From Terriglobales bacterium (GTDB lineage: Bacteria; Acidobacteriota; Terriglobia; Terriglobales; Acidobacteriaceae), in NCBI GenBank assembly GCA_035651995.1, contig DASRER010000021.1:1-64000 (forward strand): a DNA stretch of 64,000 nucleotides. The letters run 5' to 3'. The translations under genes and the position numbers were made by a program. The notes below the pieces were generated by a model. It was given only the letters and a program-made list of their open reading frames with translations, searched no databases and was not told the origin of the DNA. Positions 1 through 8,082 of the stretch are shown piece by piece (positions within the stretch are counted from its first letter, which is position 1; each line of letters starts with the position of its first letter).

Positions 1-198
1 CACCACGAGGATGGAGTTAACATCAACGTTCGTATTCAGGAGTGTGCGGAGTAAGGGGGCAGGTCAAAATGAGGCTGCGAAACAGCTCACGAGGACCACG
101 ACCAACCGCTTGTTGTTGTGACGTATCACGGCACACCTCACAAAAGTCCGGGAAAAGTTAGCAGCCGAACGAAACCGGAGCAACGGAGACTGGCACCC

Positions 199-214
199 GT
201 TCCGAATTCGGAAC
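199..214. promoter_or_regulatory. 16-bp perfect palindrome, operator-like
   Basis: The sequence GTTCCGAATTCGGAAC is its own reverse complement over all 16 bases. A near copy lies exactly 160 bp downstream at 359. Perfect 16-bp dyads of this kind are typical of homodimeric regulator sites, but no regulator gene is adjacent, so the role is inferred. Confidence 0.45.
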
Positions 215-358
215 AAATGTCGAGTGCTGCACCTGTCAAAACGTGGTAACTATTCGTGGAAATGCGCCGCCACGGACGCGGAGAAAGGCGAAGCCTGAAC
301 TAGAGAACCGAGCCTACAAGGCGCTTGCGACCATTTGTTCACAAATTGCATCTCAGGT

Positions 359-374
359 GTTCTGAATTCGGAAC
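359..374. promoter_or_regulatory. Second copy of the 16-bp palindrome
   Basis: GTTCTGAATTCGGAAC differs by one base from the perfect palindrome at 199. The spacing of 160 bp and the matched half-sites suggest a pair of binding sites. A short inverted match also links the flanks: GAACAAATG at 211-219 and CATTTGTTC at 332-340. Confidence 0.4.
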
Positions 375-1007
375 GCCGCCTGTGACAGTCACCGGTCCGC
401 CTTTCGGGGCTACGAGTCATCGCGGTGCATTGCCCGCGCGGATTGGCTATGCTGGATTACGTGCCACTGCTTGGCGAATTGTGAGCGTATCGAGGTGAGG
501 CGCATCGCCAGAACGAAGGCGGTTGTGACTACATAAGCGGACGTTGTTGGTGCTCCTGAAGTGGCCGATTGCGAAAAGTCTCGCCCGGCCTGAATACCTC
601 CGTCATTTCAGAGCATACGATTGCGGGCGGCTGTTCGTGCGCATTCGACCGTGAGTCGCGCCTTGTTCGCGAGTTCCCGCATCTCGCGTCTTGTGGCGGG
701 AATTGGCGAATCGTTCTTTCGGCGAAATGTCACGCGGCGTGCCCCAGAAAAGTTCGAAAATCGTCTGCCAGGGCCGACCATTTCTTTTCAAACACTTGCG
801 AAATCGCCGGGGCATGGGGGTTTACACAAAAGGGTTTGCATTGTCCGGGCAGGCTGCTGGCCCGGCGTAAACTCCCGCCAAACGCTGGCGGCGGCACCGT
901 GGTATTGCGACTTGCGCTTCAGTAGCGCTAAATCGACTTCGACCAAGCTGCAAACTGGACGGCTAGAGCCGGGAACTTTCATCGGTTGTGTGGCGTAAAC
1001 CGCCAAT

Positions 1008-1751
1008 ATGAAAGTCATACCGACATTTCTGTTGCAAGCGCTGGCCACTGGTTCGCTCTGGATAGCGGGGCTTCTTCCCCTGGTTCTATTGGCCTTCCGT
1101 GGTGTTAAGCCTCTGGCTGCCAACCGACTGGCCGTGGCTGCGGGTGTGATCTATTTGGACTTGGCCTGCGTAATGGCTCCCCGAACCGCTTGGTTTCGCG
1201 GCTTATCCTGGAACTGGCAGGGGAAAATTCTAGAAGTGCTTTGGGTGCTGCTGCTAGCGTCCGTGCCCGGTTACAGTTTGGCACGCCTCGGCATCCGAGG
1301 GCGGTTGGCGCCACGAAGCGTGGGCCCGATTTTGTGCGTGGCTTTGGGAGCTGTGGCGCTGCCAATGGTGTTCTGGTTCCAGGGGATGCGCATGCCGCCG
1401 GACCGGGAAACCTTGTTATTTGAGTTGACCATGCCCGGAATCGCCGAAGAGCTTGTCTTCCGAGGAGTTTTCCAATCGTTGCTGAACGAAGCCTTCGGCC
1501 AGCCCTGGCGGCTAGGTAAGGCGCCCCTGGGTTGGGGCAGCGTGCTCACCGCGATACTTTTCGTGGTTGGCCACGGCGCACTCTTCGACCACCACCTGCA
1601 CTTGCAAACCAGCGCGTTCGCCATGCTGTTCTCGTTACCGCCCGCTGTCCTCCTAGGTTGGCTAAGAGAGCGCACTGGGAGCGTGTGGCCGGGCATGGTG
1701 GTCCACAATCTTGTCGACGGCTTGCCCCTGCTGGCAAGCCGGTTGCTATGA
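1008..1751 (+). CDS. CPBP-family intramembrane metalloprotease
   Basis: A 247-residue polytopic membrane protein with the CPBP (CaaX protease and bacteriocin-processing, Abi) signature: EE at residues 147-148 followed by R152 (EELVFRG), a His at 189 in a GHG motif and a His at 233 in HNLVDG. These residues form the glutamate/histidine active site of the family, which cleaves membrane-embedded substrates. Hydrophobic stretches fill residues 10-30, 42-56, 74-92, 106-125 and 178-220. It has no obvious operon partner and only a weak ribosome binding site. The substrate is unknown. Confidence 0.85.
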   Translation: MKVIPTFLLQALATGSLWIAGLLPLVLLAFRGVKPLAANRLAVAAGVIYLDLACVMAPRTAWFRGLSWNWQGKILEVLWVLLLASVPGYSLARLGIRGRLAPRSVGPILCVALGAVALPMVFWFQGMRMPPDRETLLFELTMPGIAEELVFRGVFQSLLNEAFGQPWRLGKAPLGWGSVLTAILFVVGHGALFDHHLHLQTSAFAMLFSLPPAVLLGWLRERTGSVWPGMVVHNLVDGLPLLASRLL

Positions 1752-1932
1752 GATGACAAGGCGCAACCGGTCCGGCCTGGACTGATTTTTGAACATCTGG
1801 GACATGTCCTGGGTGGGGCCGGGTAGCTCTTCTGACATCCACCGTTGCTTGGCCGCGGGCGGTGGCAAGCGCATGTGCGTGCATCAAGGCGCAGGCCACA
1901 CGCCTACGCTTGATCCGCATGGAATGCCGCAG

Positions 1933-2940
1933 TTAGACACGGTCGGTCGCCGTGCTCGCAGCTTTTAAGAGCCGTTGCCGGATCGCGGAACCGAGTCCTT
2001 CTTCCGGAGGCAACGGCGCCACGATGAAGTAGGGCTCTTGCTCGTCCAGCCAACGTAGTCCCGCGTACAGTCGCGCAGCTAATGTGCTCCAGTCTCCCCA
2101 CCGGCCCCAGTCAAAGCTCAACGGCGCAGCCGTATGCCAGCCGCTCGGCAGCAAGACTCCCACCTCCTGCTCCGACCATGGTTGCACCACTTCAGCGAGT
2201 GCGTCTTCCTGTCCGTCGCTCAGCACTAACTTCGTCCGGGGTGCGTAGTGGCGCGACACCATCCCCGGCGAGGGCAAGCCCTTCTCTGGCGGATGCGAAA
2301 CCGCATCGCCCGCGTCAACCTTGCCAAGCAGCCGTCTCAACTGCTCGGCGGTTACGCCTCCCTGGCGCAGGATGCGCGGCCCAGCGGTGAGATCGAGCAC
2401 GGTGGATTCCACCCCGATTGGGCACGGACCGCCATCGAGAACTGCCTCGATTCGCCCATCCAGGTCAGCTAACACGTGCTCGGCTCTCGTCGGACTCACG
2501 TGCTGAAACCGGTTCGCGCTCGGCGCGGCGATTGGCACTCCGCTCTCCGCGATCAACCGTTCTGCCACCGGATGGGCGGGAAAACGAACCGCCACCGTAT
2601 CGCGGCCTGCCGTCACTATATCCGGCACCATGGCGTTCTTTGGAAGAACGAGGGTCAGCGGTCCCGGCATAAACGCGGAAAACAGATCATCGACCTTCGC
2701 GGGCATCTTCGACGCCAATGACTCCAACATCTCACGCGAACTCACATGCACGATGAGAGGGTCCCAGCGTGGCCGCTCCTTCGCGATAAAGATTTTTTTC
2801 ACCGCGACGGTGTCGAGAGCGTTCCCGCCAAGCCCGTAGACGGTTTCGGTCGGAAACGCAACCAATCCACCGGCGCGAATAATCTTCACCGCCTGCTCAA
2901 TGGCGCCGGCATAATTTGCCGATAAACACAGCGTTTGCAT
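1933..2940 (-). CDS. sua5: L-threonylcarbamoyladenylate synthase, Sua5 type
   Basis: It makes threonylcarbamoyl-AMP from threonine, bicarbonate and ATP, the first step of the t6A37 tRNA modification. The N-terminal YrdC domain spans roughly the first 205 residues, with FPTETVYGLG near residue 30, the KERPRWDP substrate loop near 55 and APSAN near 140. A linker with SPGMVSRHYAP near 225 leads into the C-terminal Sua5 domain. Total length of about 335 residues fits the two-domain form. I chose the ATG at 2940 over a GTG two codons upstream. No other t6A gene is adjacent. Confidence 0.93.
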   Translation of the reverse strand: MQTLCLSANYAGAIEQAVKIIRAGGLVAFPTETVYGLGGNALDTVAVKKIFIAKERPRWDPLIVHVSSREMLESLASKMPAKVDDLFSAFMPGPLTLVLPKNAMVPDIVTAGRDTVAVRFPAHPVAERLIAESGVPIAAPSANRFQHVSPTRAEHVLADLDGRIEAVLDGGPCPIGVESTVLDLTAGPRILRQGGVTAEQLRRLLGKVDAGDAVSHPPEKGLPSPGMVSRHYAPRTKLVLSDGQEDALAEVVQPWSEQEVGVLLPSGWHTAAPLSFDWGRWGDWSTLAARLYAGLRWLDEQEPYFIVAPLPPEEGLGSAIRQRLLKAASTATDRV

Positions 2941-3070
2941 GCGCACACGATCTCTATATGAATCTAACTGATGCGGCCCTTTCGAATCAGCCGCGGTCGC
3001 AGCGCCGTTGGTTTAAGCAGGCACAATGCGCTAACCTCTTGCGGTGGGGTGATGCCGGTTTGCCAGACGA

Positions 3071-3712
3071 ATGGTAAAAGCGATTTTGTGGGACAACGAT
3101 GGCGTGCTCGTGGATACCGAGTGCCTTTACTTCGAGAGCACCCAAAGAACCTTGGCCACGATCGGCATTCAACTGAGCCTGGAACAATTTTTCGACTTGT
3201 CGATGCGGCAAGGGCGGAGCGCGTTTGATCTTGCGATCAAAAACGGATGTTCACGAGAGCAGGTGATGAATTCGAAGCGCTACCGTGATCTCCTGTACTC
3301 CGGCATGTTGCGGCGCCAGACGCGGGTGTTGCCAGAAGTGGAGGAAACCCTGAAAGCGCTCGATCAGCGCATGCGCATGGCAGTCGTGACCAGTTCACAG
3401 CGGCAGCATTTTGACACCATGCATGCTGATCTCGGCTTGACCAAGTATTTCGAGTTTGTACTGGCGCGGGAGGATTACGGCAAGACGAAGCCGAATCCCG
3501 AACCCTACCTGCTGGCGCTCGAACGACTGGGGATGAGGGCCGAACACTGCGTTGCTGTTGAGGACTCAGAACGTGGTTTGGCAGCTGCCCGCGCCGCCGA
3601 CCTGCGATGCCTCGTAATCCCAAACGAAATCACCCGGAGTTGTAGCTTTCCGGGAGCCACTGCCGTATTGCCCGGAGCGGCAGCCGTTCTCGACGCCATC
3701 GCCCAGTTATAG
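3071..3712 (+). CDS. HAD-superfamily phosphatase, beta-phosphoglucomutase-like
   Basis: A 213-residue HAD hydrolase. Motif I is WDNDGVLVD (nucleophile Asp8, general acid Asp10). A helical cap follows, then motif II with TSS near residue 117, motif III Lys in GKTKPNPEPY near 138, and motif IV VEDSERGLAAA. The layout fits the PGMB/phosphatase subgroup, which acts on small sugar phosphates or related metabolites; the substrate cannot be told from sequence. The 3' end overlaps the convergent PIN-domain gene by a few bases. Confidence 0.85.
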   Translation: MVKAILWDNDGVLVDTECLYFESTQRTLATIGIQLSLEQFFDLSMRQGRSAFDLAIKNGCSREQVMNSKRYRDLLYSGMLRRQTRVLPEVEETLKALDQRMRMAVVTSSQRQHFDTMHADLGLTKYFEFVLAREDYGKTKPNPEPYLLALERLGMRAEHCVAVEDSERGLAAARAADLRCLVIPNEITRSCSFPGATAVLPGAAAVLDAIAQL

Positions 3713-3976
3713 GGTTGCCTTAACAGGGATCAAGTCCCGGGCGCCCAGTTCAACCGACGCGTCAGGAAAACGCGCCCGGCGTTCGTTGGCCAAGTAGTCC
3801 GTTGGTTCCTGCGTGCAGCCCAGCTTGTCCCGCAGCGTGCGGACGGCTTCTTCGATGATCTCGTCTGTCCACCGTGCCAGGAACAACCGCCGTTCGAACA
3901 ACCCCAGCAAAGTGTCGCGAACGACGGCCTGAACCAGAACGCGTGCATCCACAATCGCCGGGAAATCGGAGATCAT
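3707..3976 (-). CDS. Short PIN-domain protein, probably truncated
   Basis: An 89-residue product beginning with a PIN-like first strand (VDARVLVQAVVRD, Asp10) and the helix TDEIIEEAVRTL seen in VapC-related PIN nucleases. Full PIN proteins of this group usually run 130-180 residues, and the C-terminal acidic metal ligands are absent, so this is likely inactive or a remnant. A ribosome binding site (GAGGAA) precedes the ATG at 3976. No antitoxin gene is visible upstream. Confidence 0.5.
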   Translation of the reverse strand: MISDFPAIVDARVLVQAVVRDTLLGLFERRLFLARWTDEIIEEAVRTLRDKLGCTQEPTDYLANERRARFPDASVELGARDLIPVKATL

Positions 3977-4416
3977 CTATTCCTCGGGCCGGGACGAACC
4001 TGATATGAGGCGAGGATCGTTCGAGCCGTTGGTCCACTTAAGACGCTTACGAGAGATGGCGAAGGTGCACTGACGAGTCCTCCGCGCAGATTTCTCGTCG
4101 TTACGGAAATGAATGAACCCACTCATGTTGTGTTGCAGCAGGCTGAGTCGCAGGCAACCTAAGGCCGCTCAGTAAGACCAACCAATTTCAGTGGTCCCAT
4201 TTTCGGGACCTGGGGGTCGGAAGTTCGAATTTTCTCTCCCCGGGTTCTTTCTGCAGCCTCCGCCAGCCCGTTCCCTTGTTCATTCCGATCTCTCGCCGAA
4301 CTCCTGCCGTTTCAATTCAAGAGACTTCGCGGTCGGGGGTCGGTGGGGGGCAAAATGCTCGACAACAGCAACAAGAGCGTTGCCTGAGCTTAAGAACTGA
4401 AACCTGAGAACTCAAC
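3977..4416. other. Intergenic stretch with a hairpin and a tRNA 3'-like fragment
   Basis: No gene is supported in these 440 bases. They hold a perfect GGTCCC/GGGACC hairpin at 4193-4210, directly followed at 4219-4243 by a sequence resembling a tRNA T-arm and 3' acceptor strand. Near the right end there is a tract of repeated AACTGA-like words. Confidence 0.5.
4193..4243 (+). other. Possible remnant of a tRNA 3' end
   Basis: After a six-base-pair hairpin (4193-4210), the bases at 4219-4235 can fold as a five-pair T-arm, two of the pairs being G-U, around TTCGAAT. CTCCCCG follows as a would-be acceptor strand. No matching CGGGGAG 5' strand is found in the preceding 100 bases, so this is not an intact tRNA. 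It could be a decayed tRNA, an integration scar or chance. Confidence 0.25.
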
Positions 4417-4962
4417 TCAGTGCTTGTGCTCGTGTGTTTCGCCCGGATGGGTGTGCGGCGCGCCTTTTTCGTGCATCGCCTTGTGCTCCTCTTCTTCTTC
4501 CTTGTAGATCGCGGGCACGCCCGCGCTGCCCTTGGCGGGCAGATGCCGGATGAAGTGCACGATCTTCCACATCTCGTCATCTTCCAGGATGCCCTTCCAC
4601 CCGGGCATGCCGGTCATCTTGATGCCGTTCTCCACGATCCACTTCAGCTGGCCGTCGGAGTATTCCTGCACGTCTTTGTCGCCCAGGTCGGCCACCGGGG
4701 GCGACATCTTTTCCGCAAACGGCACGCCGGTATTGTGTCCGTCGTTGCCGTGACAGATCTGGCAGTGATGCTGGAAGTGCATGCGCCCTTCGTCGATCAC
4801 CGTCGCGGACGAGGCCACCGGATTTTTCCAGTCTTTTCCCCCGATGGCGATTTTCTTGGCTTGTTCCGCCATCAGCGTCTCGATTTTTCCGGGGGCGCTC
4901 GCCCGGCACGCGGCCAGTGCCGCGAACGCCAGGATTGGCATCACGACCAGAGCTTTCTTCAC
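4417..4962 (-). CDS. Cytochrome c lipoprotein with His-rich C-terminus
   Basis: I place the start at the GTG at 4962, which has a GGAGGG ribosome binding site and yields a lipoprotein signal (LAAC, Cys19). The 181-residue product has one haem-binding CQICH (Cys67, Cys70, His71) and a likely axial Met in KMTGMPGW near residue 119, the class I cytochrome c layout. It would be anchored in the periplasm and carry electrons. After the haem domain come a run of Glu and a tail ending HTHPGETHEHKH that could bind metal. No oxidase or reductase partner is adjacent. Confidence 0.88.
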   Translation of the reverse strand: MKKALVVMPILAFAALAACRASAPGKIETLMAEQAKKIAIGGKDWKNPVASSATVIDEGRMHFQHHCQICHGNDGHNTGVPFAEKMSPPVADLGDKDVQEYSDGQLKWIVENGIKMTGMPGWKGILEDDEMWKIVHFIRHLPAKGSAGVPAIYKEEEEEHKAMHEKGAPHTHPGETHEHKH

Positions 4963-5167
4963 GGTGGTCCCTCCAGGCCGACAAAGAATTATATGCGCCG
5001 GCGCGCACGTCCTCGGAAACAGTACGAAGGCAACCAGGCGCGTGGATTGCGTCACGTTAGATGCTGCTGTCAGGCAGATCGGCGGAACGGCCCGAGTTCA
5101 GCGCCGAAAAGCCGTCGAAAATTGACAAGCTTTTTCGCGCGATGCTACCGTCAGCGACTCTCCTGCG

Positions 5168-6067
5168 ATGCGTGAGTGGCTCGAGTATGTGCCGGTATGG
5201 CTGCTGTTGCGGGTGCTCGGCCTGCTCCCGCGCTCGGCAGCTCGCGCCGTCGGCATCGCCGTCGGACGCCTGGTCTACTGGCTCCATCCGCGGCTGCGGC
5301 GTGTCGGCGCGCGCAACCTGGAGCTAGCGTTTCCTGAAAAATCTGCGGGGGAGCGCGCCCGCATTCTCCGCGGCATGTACGCCACGCTTGGCCGCCAGCT
5401 CGCCGACTTCGCCCACCTCCCACGGTTCACTGGCGAAAACATCGCTGACCTGGTCGTGCACGACGGCCTCGAGCACTACCTCGCGGCCCGCGACCGCGGC
5501 AAGGGCGTGCTCTTCGCCACGGCGCACGTGGGCGGATGGGAGATCGGTTCCTACGGGCACGCACTCTACGGCCATCCGCTGCAAATGGTGGTGCGCCCGC
5601 TCGACAATGCCCGCCTCGACCGGCTCGTCGAGCGCTATCGCACGCGCAGCGGCAACCGAACGTTTCCCAAGGAAGACTTTGCTCGAGGTTTGCTCGCCGC
5701 CACGCGCGACGGCCAGACCGTCGGCATCCTGATGGACACCAACATGACGCCGCCGCAGGGCGTCTTCGTGCCGTTTTTCGGCAGGCTCGCATGCACGGCC
5801 AGTGGGCTGGCGCGTGTGGCCCTTCGCACCGACGCGGCGGTCGTTCCGGGCTTCACGATTTGGGACGAACAGCTCGGGAAGTACCGCATCCGCTTCGATC
5901 CCGCCCTCGAGCTTGTTCGTACCGGCAACGACGAAGCCGACGCCGTCGCCAACACCGCGCTCTGCACGCAGGTCATCGAAAAGTATGTGCGGCAGCATCC
6001 CGAGCAGTGGCTCTGGGTCCACCGTCGCTGGAAAACGCGTCCTCCGGGCGAGCCGCCGCTATACTGA
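5168..6067 (+). CDS. LpxL/HtrB-family lysophospholipid or lipid A acyltransferase
   Basis: A 299-residue inner-membrane acyltransferase. The signature HVGGWE (His120 to Glu125) matches the HX4(D/E) catalytic motif of the lipid A late acyltransferases, and a hydrophobic N-terminus (residues 8-38) would anchor it. It probably adds a secondary acyl chain to a lipid A precursor. It lies ten bases before lpxD, another lipid A gene, which supports an envelope role. The exact acceptor and chain length are not deducible. Confidence 0.88.
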   Translation: MREWLEYVPVWLLLRVLGLLPRSAARAVGIAVGRLVYWLHPRLRRVGARNLELAFPEKSAGERARILRGMYATLGRQLADFAHLPRFTGENIADLVVHDGLEHYLAARDRGKGVLFATAHVGGWEIGSYGHALYGHPLQMVVRPLDNARLDRLVERYRTRSGNRTFPKEDFARGLLAATRDGQTVGILMDTNMTPPQGVFVPFFGRLACTASGLARVALRTDAAVVPGFTIWDEQLGKYRIRFDPALELVRTGNDEADAVANTALCTQVIEKYVRQHPEQWLWVHRRWKTRPPGEPPLY

Positions 6068-6076
6068 GCGGCAACC

Positions 6077-7018
6077 ATGAGCATGACCGTCCGCCAGATC
6101 GCCGACGCCACCGGCGCCCGCATCGTCACCGACGGCGCATCATCGCTCTCCGGCGTAGCCAGTGTTTCCAGCGCGGGGCCCGCCGACCTCATCTTTGTAG
6201 AGGACGAGAAGCTCCTGCCCGAAGCGCTCGCCTCGCGCGCCGGCGCGTTGATCGCTGGCGAATTTGCAGCGAACACGGCCACATCGAAGCCGCTGCTGAT
6301 CGCCAGGGACCCCAAGCTCACCTTCGCCCGCGCCGCAGCGCTGCTGTCCGGCGGCCAGGCTGCCGGAATCCATCCTTCCGCCGTCGTCCATCCAGACGCG
6401 AAGCTGGGCGCCGACGTGAGTGTTGGCGCCTGCGCCGTCATTGAAGCCGGCGCGGTCATCGGCGAGGGCTCGCGCATCGGACCCAACGTCACGATTCACT
6501 CGCGGGTGAAGCTGGGCGCGCGCGTGGTGGTGCAGGCCAACTCGGTCCTCGGCAGCGACGGCTTCGGTTACGTTCGCGACCCTGCCACCGGCCGCTACAC
6601 GAAATTTCCGCAGGTTGGGCGGCTCGAGATCGGTGACGACGTGGAAATCGGCGCCGGCTGCACGATTGATCGCGGCGCCCTCGACGCCACCATCATCGGA
6701 CGCGGCTCGAAGCTCGACAACCTGGTGCACGTTGGCCACAACGTGCGCATCGGAGAAGATGTGGTCATCGCCGCGCAGACCGGCATCTCGGGTAGCACCG
6801 TCATCGAAGATGGCGTCCTCGCCGGCGGACAGGTCGGCCTCGCCGAACACGTTGTGATCAAACGCGGCGTCATCCTCGGCGCGCAATCCGGCGTGCCTTC
6901 CAACAAGATTCTGCGTGAACCCGGCGTCCATTGGGGCACGCCCGCGCGCCCCCTCAAGCAATATCTGCGCGAGTTGGCGCAGCTGGCTCGACTGACCAGG
7001 CGCGAGCAGGAGAAGTAA
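6077..7018 (+). CDS. lpxD: UDP-3-O-acylglucosamine N-acyltransferase
   Basis: It transfers a 3-hydroxyacyl chain from acyl-ACP to the amine of UDP-3-O-acylglucosamine, the third step of lipid A synthesis. The 313-residue protein has the LpxD N-terminal uridine-binding domain, then a long run of hexapeptide repeats (from about residue 95 to 280) that build the left-handed beta helix, including GSDGFGYV and the [10 protein letters not shown] segment with the catalytic His. It sits directly behind the LpxL-type gene; its stop codon overlaps the next ATG by one base. Confidence 0.96.
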   Translation: MSMTVRQIADATGARIVTDGASSLSGVASVSSAGPADLIFVEDEKLLPEALASRAGALIAGEFAANTATSKPLLIARDPKLTFARAAALLSGGQAAGIHPSAVVHPDAKLGADVSVGACAVIEAGAVIGEGSRIGPNVTIHSRVKLGARVVVQANSVLGSDGFGYVRDPATGRYTKFPQVGRLEIGDDVEIGAGCTIDRGALDATIIGRGSKLDNLVHVGHNVRIGEDVVIAAQTGISGSTVIEDGVLAGGQVGLAEHVVIKRGVILGAQSGVPSNKILREPGVHWGTPARPLKQYLRELAQLARLTRREQEK

Positions 7019-7635
7019 TGGCCACCATCGTCGTCGGCGGACACTCCCGCAGCGTCGGCAAAACGAGCGTGGTGGCCGGCCTCATCGCCGCGCTGCGTGA
7101 ACATCGCTGGGCGGCGGTGAAGATCACCCAGTACGGCCACGGCGTCTGCTCGATCAACGGCGAGAACTGCGGCTGCGCGGTTGACGACCACACCTGGGCC
7201 ATCACCGAGGAGACCGATCCCAGCGGCCCCACTGACACCTCGCGCTTCCTTGCCGCCGGCGCGCTGCCTTCGCTGTGGGTGCGCACCAAGCAGGGACGCC
7301 TCGCCGAGGCCATGCCCGAACTGCGTCAGCGGCTGCAGGCCGCGCAAAACGTCATCATCGAGTCCAACAGCGTGCTGCGATTCTTGCGGCCCGACCTCTA
7401 CCTGACCGTCCTCGATCCCTCAACCGCCGACTTCAAGGCCAGCGCGCGCGAGTACCTTGACCAGGCGTCCGCCGCCCTCATCCATGCGGGCGCGCAGTCC
7501 ACCTGGGATTCGGTTTCCCTCAAGCCCCTGGCCGGCAAACCCATCTTCCGCTTTACTCCACCTGACTACGTGACGCGGGAAATCATTGATTTCGTGCGGG
7601 ATACACTGTTCTCCGTAACTGCTCGACGCGCCTGA
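7018..7635 (+). CDS. P-loop NTPase resembling MobB, translationally coupled to lpxD
   Basis: A 205-residue protein with a Walker A motif GGHSRSVGKTS (about residues 7-17). The fold order resembles the MobB/dethiobiotin-synthetase-like P-loop group: KITQYGHG after the first helix and IIESNSVLRF followed by YLTVLDPS. It has a Cys cluster (Cys44, Cys51, Cys53). The start codon shares a base with the lpxD stop (TAATG), so it is almost certainly in that operon. MobB proteins assist molybdenum-cofactor nucleotide attachment, but no such genes are nearby, so the role is open. Confidence 0.72.
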   Translation: MATIVVGGHSRSVGKTSVVAGLIAALREHRWAAVKITQYGHGVCSINGENCGCAVDDHTWAITEETDPSGPTDTSRFLAAGALPSLWVRTKQGRLAEAMPELRQRLQAAQNVIIESNSVLRFLRPDLYLTVLDPSTADFKASAREYLDQASAALIHAGAQSTWDSVSLKPLAGKPIFRFTPPDYVTREIIDFVRDTLFSVTARRA

Positions 7636-7649
7636 TGTGGCTTCCGTTC

Positions 7650-7692
7650 CGGAAAGGCGCTTTTGGCTTTTGGCTAAAAGCTAACAGCCAGA
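7650..7692. repeat. Intergenic word repeat (GGCTTTTGGCTAAAAGC type)
   Basis: Repeats of GGCTTTT and inverted AAAAGCTAACAGCC follow the P-loop NTPase gene. It is one member of the dispersed class of word-built intergenic inverted repeats described in the findings. Confidence 0.4.
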
Positions 7693-8041
7693 ACCTCGGT
7701 TGGCGGTTCGCAACACGAGTGTTAACGGCGGCACTCTGTGGATCGCGATGTTCCCTGCGTCCAGCGCGGCGGCGCACCAGGCGCAGCCGCAGCGTGGTCC
7801 GGCAAAGTCGGCCGCGCCCGACGCCGCACCGCTCCAAGCCCCTGGGCTGCTCTGGTGGCGGGCGCAGCGCCGCCGCAATCAGGCCCTGGAGCGCGCCGCG
7901 CGCCCGGTCGCGATGGTCGAACTGGTGAGCGTGGTTGCCGCCCTGGCGTCTATCTGCTCACCGCCCGCGAGTAACCGCCCCCTTCGACGGACGCGGCCAA
8001 CGGCTGGTCACGCCCGCAGCGCAGACTGTCCCAGTCCAGCA

Positions 8042-8068
8042 ATGCCGCTTTCTTAGGCGGCATATAAT
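8042..8068 (+). promoter_or_regulatory. Hairpin joined to a TATAAT box upstream of lytS-like gene
   Basis: ATGCCGC at 8042-8048 pairs perfectly with GCGGCAT at 8057-8063, and the last base of the hairpin is the first of TATAAT (8063-8068). This is a plausible -10 element only 15 bases before the ATG at 8083. A clear -35 box is not seen. Confidence 0.35.
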
Positions 8069-8082
8069 CGCCCGCCACGGGT

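Larger units (their letters stand above)
1..1007. other. Long gene-poor stretch
   Basis: I find no convincing coding region here. The open frames present (for example around 569-998) lack a ribosome binding site, have no recognisable domain and overlap one another in several frames. Two palindromic sites at 199 and 359 are listed separately. The stretch may be decayed DNA or a long regulatory region at the end of a neighbouring locus. Confidence 0.6.
7636..8082. other. Intergenic stretch without a supported gene
   Basis: These 447 bases hold no reading frame with a recognisable domain and a ribosome binding site. The left part has the repeated word GGCTTTTGGCTAAAAGC with partly inverted copies. 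The right end has a 7-bp hairpin abutting a TATAAT box just before the LytS gene. Confidence 0.5.

Noticed and set aside
569-998. Two overlapping plus-strand frames of 118 and 125 residues
   Set aside because: They lie in different frames, have no ribosome binding site or recognisable domain, and show biased Arg/Ser composition typical of chance frames in GC-rich DNA.
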